A DNA stretch of 64,000 nucleotides from Pararoseomonas sp. SCSIO 73927 (GTDB taxonomy: Bacteria; Pseudomonadota; Alphaproteobacteria; Acetobacterales; Acetobacteraceae), in NCBI RefSeq assembly GCF_037040815.1, contig NZ_CP146232.1, positions 3,380,001-3,444,000 of the forward strand, written 5' to 3'. A program made the position numbers and the translations under genes. This document shows, in pieces, positions 17,873-25,311 of the stretch. Within the stretch, counting starts at the first letter, position 1; each line of letters opens with the position of its first letter. Below the pieces are notes generated by a model that saw only the letters and a program-made list of their open reading frames with translations, did not search any database and had not been told where the DNA came from.

Positions 17873-18978
17873 GCCCAACCGCCATCCGGGCAGGCGATGC
17901 CGCCCACCGCCTGCCCGAGGGCTCCTCCGCCGTCGCGCCGCCCGTGCTGCGGCCGGTGCCGGGGGGAGGGGGGCGGCTCTTCGTCGGGATGCTCGGCGGC
18001 GGCGCCCTGCCGGCCTGGGTCCTGCCCGGCGCCGGTTACCCGGCCCGTGCCTGGGCCCTGGTGCCGGGGCCGGAGGGCGCGGTGCTGGTGGGCGGCGACG
18101 CGCTGACATCGGCAGGGGGGGACGCAGAACCCCTGCAACTGCCCGACCCGCCGCCCGTCCGCACGCCCCTTGCGCGTCCTTCGGCGCCGGAAGGGGGGGC
18201 GGTGCCGCCCGCCCCGAGCGGGGGCGGCTTCCGCCTGGCCATGGCGGGCGGCGCGCTGGACCTGCCCTTCGCGGCGATGGAACGTCTCCTCCCCATGCCG
18301 TCCTTCCACCCCTTGCCGGAGGCGCCGCCCGGCGCGCGCGGCATGGCTTGGACCGAGGCCGGCGCCGTCCTGGTCCTCTCCGGGGAGGAAGGGGAGCCGC
18401 TGCTCGCACTGCTGGTGGTGGAGGGGCGCCGCCTGGGCCTGGCCTGCCGGGGCGCCGCGCCGATCGCGTCGGCGCCCGCCTTGCCCACCGCCCTCCTGAC
18501 ACCCGCTCTCCTGGCCGCGGCACCCCTGGCGCAGTCGCCGCCCGCCGCACCGGCCCCTCCCACGCGCCTGCTCCTCCTCGCCCGCGCCGGCGGGACCGGC
18601 TTCGCCCTGCCCTTGGAGGAGGTCGCCGCAGTGCTGCCGCCCCAGGCGCCAGGCAACCCCGGATCCGGCGCGCTGGCCGGGATCGCGGCGCATCGCGGCG
18701 ACGTGCTGCCGGTGCTGGACGCCGGCGCGCGCCTCGGCGGCGCCCCCGTCCTCGCCGGCGGCGCCGTGCCGATGCTGCGTTTGCAGGGCGCACAGCCCGC
18801 CGCGCTCGCCGTCTCCGCCGTGCTCGGCCTGCGCGCCGTGCCGCAAGCCGATCTCGCCCCCGTACCGGGGGGAGGGCTGGTGGCCGCCATGGCGCGGCTG
18901 GACGGCGGGGTCTTGCCGGTGTGCCGCGCCCGGGTGCTGCTCGCCCCGCTCGGCTCCCTGGCCGGGGCGGCGCCGTGA
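17869..18978 (+). CDS. Multi-CheW-domain coupling protein
   Basis: A 369-residue protein. The C-terminal third (about 235-355) is a recognisable CheW domain: RLLLLARAGGTGFALPLEEVAAVL, then GIAAHRGDVLPVLD. A second, eroded CheW-like unit lies at about 115-190 (FRLAMAGGALDLPFAAMERLLPMPSFHPLPEAPPGARG split by my reading). The first 100 residues are low-complexity, perhaps a third remnant. CheW couples MCPs to CheA. The start overlaps the cheR stop and the end overlaps cheB, so the three are translationally coupled. Confidence 0.72.
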   Translation: MSPTAIRAGDAAHRLPEGSSAVAPPVLRPVPGGGGRLFVGMLGGGALPAWVLPGAGYPARAWALVPGPEGAVLVGGDALTSAGGDAEPLQLPDPPPVRTPLARPSAPEGGAVPPAPSGGGFRLAMAGGALDLPFAAMERLLPMPSFHPLPEAPPGARGMAWTEAGAVLVLSGEEGEPLLALLVVEGRRLGLACRGAAPIASAPALPTALLTPALLAAAPLAQSPPAAPAPPTRLLLLARAGGTGFALPLEEVAAVLPPQAPGNPGSGALAGIAAHRGDVLPVLDAGARLGGAPVLAGGAVPMLRLQGAQPAALAVSAVLGLRAVPQADLAPVPGGGLVAAMARLDGGVLPVCRARVLLAPLGSLAGAAP

Positions 18979-20096
18979 TCCGTGCCCTGGTGGTGGATGA
19001 TTCCGGCTTCATGCGGATGGCCCTGCGCCGGATCATCGAGGCCGATGGCGACCTGCGCGTAGTGGGGGAGGCGAGCGACGGCGATCGTGCCGTGGAGCTG
19101 GCCGCCCGGCTGCACCCGGACATCGTGACCATGGACCTGGAGATGCCCGGCCTGGACGGCATCGCGGCCACGCGCCGCCTCGCCGGCCTGCCGGACCCGC
19201 CCGCGGTGGTGGTGGTGAGCCACCACACGCGGGACGGGTCGGAGGGCGCGGTGGCGGCGCTGGCGGCCGGGGCCGCGGACGTGCTGTGGAAGGGGTCGGC
19301 CATCGGTGCGCTGGACCTGGCCGGGATCGACCGGGCCCTGCGCGGCCGCCTGCGCCACTGGGCCGGGCAGCGGCAGCACCGGCCGCGCCCCATTCCCGGG
19401 ACCGTGCTTGAGGCCGTGCCTGGGGCGGCACCTGGGTGGGGCCGGCCGCCGCCGCGCCTCGCCCCCGACGCCCCGATCGCCCCGGGCTGCGACGTCGTGG
19501 TCCTCGCCGCCTCCACCGGCGGGCCGGACGCGCTGGCGGCGCTGCTGGAGGCCGCCGGGCCGCTGCCCGTGCCCGTGGTGGTGGCGCAGCACATGCCCGC
19601 CGACCTCGGCCCGGACTTCGTGCGCCACCTCGCCCGGCGCGGCGGGGTGCCCGCGGTGCTCGCCACCCACGGCGCCGTGCCCCGCCCGGGCGAGGCGACG
19701 GTCATCCCCGGCGGGACGGACGGGCACCTGGCGCGGGGCGGCGCCGATGCCCCGCCCGGCGCCCTCGTGCTGCGGCTGGCGCAGGGGCCGGGCGTGGTGC
19801 ACCCTTCCGCCGACATGCTCTTCCGCTCGGCCGCCCTGGTGGCGCGGCGCGCGATCGGCGCCGTGCTCACGGGCATGGGGCGGGACGGGGCCGAGGGGGC
19901 CGCCGCGATGCGCGAGAGGGGGATGGCCGTGCTGGCGCAGTCGCCGGAGAGCTGCGTGGTGGCGGGGATGCCCGGCGCGGTGATCGAGGCCGGCCCGGTC
20001 GCCGGGCTGGGCGATCCCGCCGCGCTCGGCATCCGGCTGCGCGCCCTGGCCGTGCCCCTCGCGCCCGCTACCCCATGGGGGCGGGGACCGGCATGA
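18975..20096 (+). CDS. cheB: Chemoreceptor methylesterase/deamidase CheB
   Basis: A 373-residue protein with an N-terminal receiver (LVVDDSGFMR, phospho-Asp in DIVTMDLEMPGLDG) and a C-terminal CheB esterase. The catalytic triad is visible: Ser in LAASTGGPDAL, His in AQHMPADL and Asp in GMGRDGAEGAAAM. It removes methyl groups added by CheR. The start is GTG 18975 and both ends overlap neighbours by 4 bases. Confidence 0.94.
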   Translation: MIRALVVDDSGFMRMALRRIIEADGDLRVVGEASDGDRAVELAARLHPDIVTMDLEMPGLDGIAATRRLAGLPDPPAVVVVSHHTRDGSEGAVAALAAGAADVLWKGSAIGALDLAGIDRALRGRLRHWAGQRQHRPRPIPGTVLEAVPGAAPGWGRPPPRLAPDAPIAPGCDVVVLAASTGGPDALAALLEAAGPLPVPVVVAQHMPADLGPDFVRHLARRGGVPAVLATHGAVPRPGEATVIPGGTDGHLARGGADAPPGALVLRLAQGPGVVHPSADMLFRSAALVARRAIGAVLTGMGRDGAEGAAAMRERGMAVLAQSPESCVVAGMPGAVIEAGPVAGLGDPAALGIRLRALAVPLAPATPWGRGPA

Positions 20097-20821
20097 GCCT
20101 CGATCCCGAGATTCTCGCCTTCTTCCTCCCGGAGTGGGAGGAGGCGGCCGCCCGGCTGGCCGCGGCGCCGGACGAGGCCGCGCAGCGCCGCGCGCTGGAC
20201 GCGCTCGGGGCCCTGGCGAGCGGGGCCGAGATCGCCTCCCTCAAGGCGGCGCTGCGCGCGCTGGAGCCGCTGCCGGAAGTTTTCGGCGCCCCGGCCACCG
20301 CCGCCGCCCTTACCGCCCATGCCCGCGCCGTGGTCGAGGCCGGGGAAGACCTGCCTTTCGCCGCCGATCCGGCAGCTCCCCTGGCCGCCCCCGCATCGGC
20401 TCCGGTCATCCGGACCCTGGTCGTGGACGACAGCGCCATGATGCGCCGCCTGGTGCGGGAGAGCCTCTCCGCCGACCCCGCCTTCGCCGTGGTGGCGGAG
20501 GCGGCGGACGGGCGGGAGGCCCTGGCCCGGATCGCGGACGAGGCGCCGGACCTGATCATGCTGGACATCGAGATGCCCGTGCTGGACGGGCTGGGCGTTC
20601 TGCGGGACTGGGCGTTGCGCGGCACAGGGGCGGTGGTGGTCGTCTCCTCCGCCGCCGTGCCGGGCGGGGAGGTGGCGGCGGAGGCGCGGCGGCTGGGCGC
20701 CTGCACCGTCGTCGGCAAGCCCTCCGGCGCCTTCTCCCCCGATCTCGGCGAGCGGCAGGGCGAGGCGATCCGCCGCGCCGCGCGCAAGGCGGCGGGGCTG
20801 CCCGTGGAGGGCGCCGTATGA
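20093..20821 (+). CDS. Response regulator with degenerate HPt-like N-terminus
   Basis: A 242-residue protein. Residues about 1-95 are helical with an HPt-like pattern (RRALDALGALASGAEIASLKAALRALE) but lack the phosphorylatable His. Residues about 103-235 form a CheB/CheY-like receiver with LVVDDSAMMRRLVRESL and phospho-Asp in DLIMLDIEMPVLDG, and there is no output domain. It could be the CheY-like output, or a phosphate sink, for the CheA encoded next. The start overlaps the cheB stop (ATGA). Confidence 0.75.
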   Translation: MSLDPEILAFFLPEWEEAAARLAAAPDEAAQRRALDALGALASGAEIASLKAALRALEPLPEVFGAPATAAALTAHARAVVEAGEDLPFAADPAAPLAAPASAPVIRTLVVDDSAMMRRLVRESLSADPAFAVVAEAADGREALARIADEAPDLIMLDIEMPVLDGLGVLRDWALRGTGAVVVVSSAAVPGGEVAAEARRLGACTVVGKPSGAFSPDLGERQGEAIRRAARKAAGLPVEGAV

Positions 20822-20869
20822 TCCCCGCGACGGGAGCGTCGCCATGATCTCCATGACGGGAGCGTCGCC
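20818..20869 (+). repeat. 26-bp tandem duplication with start codons before cheA
   Basis: Two imperfect 26-bp copies (20818-20843 and 20844-20869), each beginning ATGATC and ending CGGGAGCGTCGCC, run directly into ATGATGG of cheA. A 20-bp core is identical at 20829-20848 and 20855-20874. Each copy carries a GGGAG ribosome-site-like element and opens a 9-codon reading frame (MIPATGASP; MISMTGASP) that stops on the next start codon. Confidence 0.85.
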
Positions 20870-23443
20870 ATGATGGACGACGACACCCTCTGGGAGGGCT
20901 TCGCGGCCGAGAGCGAGGAGCACCTCGACACCATCGAGCGCCTTCTCTCAGCCCCGGCCGACAGGGAGGGGGTGAACACCCTTTTCCGCGCCTTCCACAG
21001 CCTGAAGGGCATGGCCTCCGTCCTCGGGGCCGCGGGGATGCGGGACCTGGCCCATGGCTGCGAGGACCTTCTCGGTCTCTCCCGCGCGGGGAAGCTGGCC
21101 GTCGCGGGCGGCGTGGCGGACGGGCTGACGGCGGCGGTGGATTCGCTGCGCGGCCTGCGCGCCCGCGTGCTGGAGAGCCGCCGCGACGCCCCCGCCGACC
21201 CTGCCCTGCTGCGCCGGATCGCGGCCCTGGCGGAGGGTGGGCCGGAGGGTGGGTCGAGGCCTGCCCCAGCGCCGCTGGCCCCGGTCGCGCCCGCCACTGC
21301 GCCGCCCGCCGGCCCCGATCCGCTGCTCGGCGCTTTCGCCTCGCGCTGCGCCGCCGCCGCCCCGTTGCTCGCCGGCCTCTCCGGCGGAGAAGACCCGGCC
21401 GCGCTGGCCGAGGCCGCGGACCTGGCCGCCGCCGCCCGCATGCTCCGCCTGCCCGGCCTCGCCGAGGCGCTGGACTCCCTGGCCGCCGCCGCGCCGAACG
21501 GCCTGCCCGCCCTCGGCCGCCTGCGCCGCCGCCTCGTTCTCCTGTCCGCGCGCGCGGGGGAGACGGCGGGGGCGGAGGCCATCCCTCGCGCCGCGCAGGG
21601 GCGGGTGGACACCGCCGCCCTCGCCGCCGCCGCCGATGCGCTGGCCGCCCCGCCCGGCGGCCACCACGCCCTGGCCGCCGCCGCGCGGGACGCCGCGGCG
21701 GCCGCCTGCGCCCTCGGCCGGGACGCGCTGGAGCGCGCGCTGCTCGCCCTCGAGGACTTGGCGGACCGCGCCGCCGATCCTGATGCCGCCTCCATCCTCG
21801 CCGCGCGCGGCCCGGCCCTGGCGGAGGCCATCCGCCACGCCGGGACCGGCGGCGCCGCGCCCGTGGCGGCCGGGGAGGGGGATTCCCGCATCCCCGCCGG
21901 CTTTCTGCCCCTGCTGAGCGAGACGGCGCGCCAGCGCGCCGCCGCCGCGCTCGATGCCGGCGCGCGGCTCTACGTCGCGCGGCTGGCGATGGGGCAGAGG
22001 GGCCATGGGGGCGAGGCGCTGGAGGCCGCCATCGCCGACGCGCTGCGGCCGGAGGCGGAGATCCTGGGCAGCCGCACGCTGCCCGGCGCCAGCCCGCCGC
22101 TGCTCGAGCTTCTCCTGGCGAGCGCGGGCGACCTCGACACCCTCTCCCGCGCCGCCACCGCCGCCGATCCCTCCCGCCGCGTCCTCCTCTCCCTCTCCGC
22201 GGCGGAGGAGGAGGCCTCCCACGCTCCTGCCACCGCCGGCGGCACCACGATGCGGGTGCGGCAGGAGACGATCGACGGGCTGATCGCGCTGGAGGCGGAG
22301 GTGCGCGCCGCCTCCCTCGCCCTGGCCGAGGCCCTGAGGGAGAGCGCCCCGCGCAATGCCATCGCCCGCCTCGCCGTCATCGCCGGGCGGCTGGACGGGC
22401 CCACGGGGCGGGAGCTGACAGGGCTGGCGGACCGGCTGCGCGGCTTCGAGGACGCGCTGGAGGAGGCGGAGAGCCGTCTCTCCTTCTCGCTCCGCCGCCT
22501 GGACGAGGCGGTGATGGAGCTGCGCGTGGTGCCCATCGGCACGCTCTTCGCCCGGCTGCCCCGCGTGGCCCGCGCCGTGGCGGAGCCGGCGGGCAAGGAG
22601 GTGGAGGTGGTGCTGGAGGGCCAGGACGTGGCCATCGACCGCGCCCTGGTGGAGGGGCTGGCCGACCCGCTGCTGCACCTTCTCCGCAACGCCGTGGACC
22701 ACGGGATCGAGACCCCGGCGGAGCGCCGCGCCGCCGGCAAGCCGCCGCGGGCCGCGATCCGCGTCTCCGCCGCCCGCCGCGCCGGGGGCATCCGCGTCCG
22801 TGTCTCCGACGACGGGCGCGGCATCCACCATGGCCGCGTGCTGGCGCGGGCGCTGCAGCGCGGGCTGGTGACGCCGGAGGAGGCGCCCGGCCTCTCACCC
22901 GCCGCCATCGAGGGGCTGCTCTTCCGCCCGGGCTTCTCCACCGCTGAGACGATCACGGAAACCTCGGGCCGCGGCGTCGGGCTCGACGTGGTTCAGGAGG
23001 CCGCCCGCCGCGCCGGCGGCACGCTGGAGGTCGCGAGCACCCCCGGGCGCGGCACCAGCTTCACCCTGCGCCTGCCTTTCACCGCCGCCACCCAATCCGT
23101 GCTGCTGGTGGAGGTGGGGGGCCACCCCTACGCCATCCCCGCCGCGCGGGTGGAGGCGGTGCTGGAGGGAGAGGGGGATGGCCGCCCCGTGCTGCCCCTG
23201 GCCCCGTTGCTCGGCCTGCCGCCCGCGCCGATGGGCGCCGTGGTGGTGGCGCGCGCCGCTGCCGGCCCTCTCGCCATCGGGGTGGACCGGGTGCAGCGCC
23301 GCGCGGACATCCTGTTGCGCCCCCTGCACCCCGCCCTCGCCCGCCTGCCCGGCGTGGGCGGCGTGGGGGTGCTGGGCAATGGCTCGCCGGTTCTCTTGCT
23401 CGAGCCGGACGGGATCGGCGAAGGTGTTGCAGCTGCGACATGA
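20870..23443 (+). CDS. cheA: Chemotaxis histidine kinase CheA
   Basis: An 857-residue kinase. The HPt domain has the phospho-His at residue 43 (FRAFHSLKGMASVLG). A long Ala-rich middle region (about 120-460) replaces a typical P2. Dimerisation and ATPase domains follow (VVPIGTLFARLPRVAR; HLLRNAVDHGIETP; GRGVGLDVV), then a C-terminal CheW-like P5 domain. It phosphorylates CheB and the adjacent receiver protein. The start is the first of two adjacent ATGs, behind a duplicated GGGAG site. Confidence 0.93.
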   Translation: MMDDDTLWEGFAAESEEHLDTIERLLSAPADREGVNTLFRAFHSLKGMASVLGAAGMRDLAHGCEDLLGLSRAGKLAVAGGVADGLTAAVDSLRGLRARVLESRRDAPADPALLRRIAALAEGGPEGGSRPAPAPLAPVAPATAPPAGPDPLLGAFASRCAAAAPLLAGLSGGEDPAALAEAADLAAAARMLRLPGLAEALDSLAAAAPNGLPALGRLRRRLVLLSARAGETAGAEAIPRAAQGRVDTAALAAAADALAAPPGGHHALAAAARDAAAAACALGRDALERALLALEDLADRAADPDAASILAARGPALAEAIRHAGTGGAAPVAAGEGDSRIPAGFLPLLSETARQRAAAALDAGARLYVARLAMGQRGHGGEALEAAIADALRPEAEILGSRTLPGASPPLLELLLASAGDLDTLSRAATAADPSRRVLLSLSAAEEEASHAPATAGGTTMRVRQETIDGLIALEAEVRAASLALAEALRESAPRNAIARLAVIAGRLDGPTGRELTGLADRLRGFEDALEEAESRLSFSLRRLDEAVMELRVVPIGTLFARLPRVARAVAEPAGKEVEVVLEGQDVAIDRALVEGLADPLLHLLRNAVDHGIETPAERRAAGKPPRAAIRVSAARRAGGIRVRVSDDGRGIHHGRVLARALQRGLVTPEEAPGLSPAAIEGLLFRPGFSTAETITETSGRGVGLDVVQEAARRAGGTLEVASTPGRGTSFTLRLPFTAATQSVLLVEVGGHPYAIPAARVEAVLEGEGDGRPVLPLAPLLGLPPAPMGAVVVARAAAGPLAIGVDRVQRRADILLRPLHPALARLPGVGGVGVLGNGSPVLLLEPDGIGEGVAAAT

Positions 23444-23457
23444 ATGATTCTTCATGT
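23438..23457 (+). other. Inverted repeat at the cheA stop
   Basis: ACATGAA-TGATTC-TTCATGT, a perfect 7-bp inverted repeat spanning the cheA stop in an unusually AT-rich stretch (23438-23480). It may be a weak terminator or an operator; there is no T-run. The rest of the gap to 23700 shows no supported gene. Confidence 0.4.
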
Positions 23458-23700
23458 GACCCATCACTAAAATTAGGGATGAGAGTGATCGCAGAATCGT
23501 GACCATGGACCCGGGAGAGGTCAGCGAGGGATCCCGTCATGCCCGACCGACTTTTACGCCTGGCTGAGGCCATCCGTCCGAGGCGGGCCGCGCCGCACCC
23601 GGCAGGGCGCGCCATGGGCCGCCCGCCGGGCCGTGCCGCCCGCCCGCCCTGCCCGGGCGGGGAGGTGAACGACAACGGCTGTTTCGAGGAGGGGCCCAGC

Positions 23701-24135
23701 GTGGCGCCGCCGGATCCGAAGTGGCCGGGGCCGGGCACGATTCTTTCCCTCGGCACCCAGGACGGCCGGCACCGGATGGGCGCGGTCCGCGCCGCGGCGC
23801 GGGAGACTACGGGCGACCCGGGCGCGGATGCCGCGATCCTGCTGCGCCTCCTCGAGCATTACGGCGCCTGGATGGGCTTCGAGGGGCAGGTGGATCCGGT
23901 CCGCCCCGGCGAGATGCGCAGCCTGCCGGCCGTCCGGCGGGGCGCCGCCTCGGTCGAGTACCGGATGGACCTTCGCCAGATCGGCCGGAACGCGCAGAGC
24001 CTGACCGCGGACGGCACGATCCTGGTGGACGGGCGTCCCGCAGCGGTGCTGGACGGCGTGTCCATCGTGTTCCGTCGTCCCACGCGCCCCGATCCCCGGC
24101 CGCCGGCCGAGAGGCGGACCCGCCGGGACGCCTGA
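23701..24135 (+). CDS. FabA-like hotdog-fold protein, function unknown
   Basis: A 144-residue protein from a GTG start preceded by GAGGAGGGG (a frame open to 23539 exists but is low-complexity). The C-terminal half follows the hotdog dehydratase pattern of FabA: helix ILLRLLEHYGAWMGF, strands FEGQVDPVRPGEM and ASVEYRMDLRQIGRN, then TADGTILVDGRPAAVLDGV. The N-terminal catalytic His motif of FabA is not visible, so it is probably not a normal dehydratase. It sits between cheA and an RsbU-like gene, an odd place for a fatty-acid-type fold; it might bind an acyl ligand. The family call is tentative. Confidence 0.5.
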   Translation: MAPPDPKWPGPGTILSLGTQDGRHRMGAVRAAARETTGDPGADAAILLRLLEHYGAWMGFEGQVDPVRPGEMRSLPAVRRGAASVEYRMDLRQIGRNAQSLTADGTILVDGRPAAVLDGVSIVFRRPTRPDPRPPAERRTRRDA

Positions 24136-24150
24136 GGAGCCGCCGGGGCC

Positions 24151-25311
24151 TCAGCCCCGCCGCACGGCGAGGACCGTGATGTCGTCGGCCTGCGGCGCGC
24201 CTCCGGCGAAGCCGGCCACGGCCTCCAGCACGGTGTCCACCACGGCGCGCGGCGGCGCGTCCGCGGTCTCCGCCAGCCTTTCGGCCAGACGCTCCCGCCC
24301 GAAGAAGCCGTCCGCGCCGTCCTCCGCCTCCGTCACCCCGTCCGAGAAGAGGAACAGCGCCTGCCCCGGCGCCAGGGCCAGCGGGTCGGAGCGGTAGGGA
24401 TAGCCTTCCATCGTGCCGAGCGGCGGCTGGCGGGAGAGGCCGGTCAGCACCCGCGCCGCCCCGTTCCCGAGAATGAAGGGCGGCTCGTGCCCGGCCAGCG
24501 CGATGCGCCCGGTGCCGGAGGCGGCGTCGATCGCCGCCAGCACCACCGTCACGAAGGTCTGGCTCTCGTTCTCGCGGGAGAGGTCGTCATTGGCCCTTTC
24601 CAGGATGGCCGCCGGGTCCGGCACCTGCCCGCCGGCCGAGAGCATCACGGCCGCGGCGCGGATCAGCCCGAGGGTGCGCGCCATGGTCAGCCCCGCCGGC
24701 GCCCCCTTGCCCGAGACGTCCGCCACCCCCGCGAGGAGCAGGCCGGGGGCGAGGCGCACGGCGTCGTAGAGGTCGCCGCCCACCTGCCGGGCCGGGATCA
24801 TGGCCGCGTGCAGGGAGAGGCCGGGCGGGGCGATGACCGCGAAGTCCCGCGGCACGAGGTCGAGCTGGGCGGCGCGGGCGCTCTCCAGCTCCGCCTCCAG
24901 CGCGGCCAGGCGCTGGTCGGCCAGGTCGCGCAGCCGCTTCTTCTCCAGCACCGCGCCCAGCCGCGCGCGCAACAGGGGCGGGTCGAAGGACTTCGGCAGG
25001 TAGTCCTCCGCGCCGAGCTCGATGCAGCGGACGATCTTCTCCATCTCCGTCAGCGCGGAGATGACGATCACCGGCGGCGCCGCCCCGCGCGCGGCGTGCA
25101 GCGCCTCCAGCACGCCGATTCCGTCCAGGCGCGGCATCTCCAGGTCCAGCAGAACGATGTCGAAGGCGCCGCGCTCGATCGCGGCGAGGCCTTCCACACC
25201 GTCCACCGCCTCCGTGATGCCCGTGTAGCCCAGCTCCGCCAGCCGCTTCTTCAGGACCAGGCGGTTGAAGGAGGAATCCTCGACGACGAGGATGGACACC
25301 GCCTCGCTCAC
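24151..25311 (-). CDS. Receiver-PP2C (SpoIIE/RsbU-type) phosphatase
   Basis: A 386-residue protein with a receiver (about 5-125: ILVVEDSSFNRLVLKK, phospho-Asp in DIVLLDLEMPRLDG, Lys in PKSFDPP), a short coiled coil (about 128-155), and a SpoIIE phosphatase domain. The phosphatase metal-binding acids are in ARQVGGDLYDAV, AGVADVSGKG, FLFSDGVTEAED and QADDITVLAV. Such proteins dephosphorylate STAS antagonists when their receiver is phosphorylated. It probably connects CheA to the STAS/RsbW pair at 16267-17081. The GTG start overlaps the MCP stop by 4 bases. Confidence 0.9.
   Translation of the reverse strand: MSEAVSILVVEDSSFNRLVLKKRLAELGYTGITEAVDGVEGLAAIERGAFDIVLLDLEMPRLDGIGVLEALHAARGAAPPVIVISALTEMEKIVRCIELGAEDYLPKSFDPPLLRARLGAVLEKKRLRDLADQRLAALEAELESARAAQLDLVPRDFAVIAPPGLSLHAAMIPARQVGGDLYDAVRLAPGLLLAGVADVSGKGAPAGLTMARTLGLIRAAAVMLSAGGQVPDPAAILERANDDLSRENESQTFVTVVLAAIDAASGTGRIALAGHEPPFILGNGAARVLTGLSRQPPLGTMEGYPYRSDPLALAPGQALFLFSDGVTEAEDGADGFFGRERLAERLAETADAPPRAVVDTVLEAVAGFAGGAPQADDITVLAVRRG

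Noticed and set aside
16901..20923. A 1340-codon open frame on the minus strand across cheR-cheB
   Set aside because: It is antisense to clear cheR, CheW and cheB genes, is Arg/Pro/Ala-rich without domains, and reflects absence of stops in very GC-rich DNA.
23539..23700. An upstream extension of the hotdog-like gene to an ATG at 23539
   Set aside because: Low-complexity Arg/Pro/Ala sequence unlike the downstream domain; the GTG at 23701 has a much better ribosome site.
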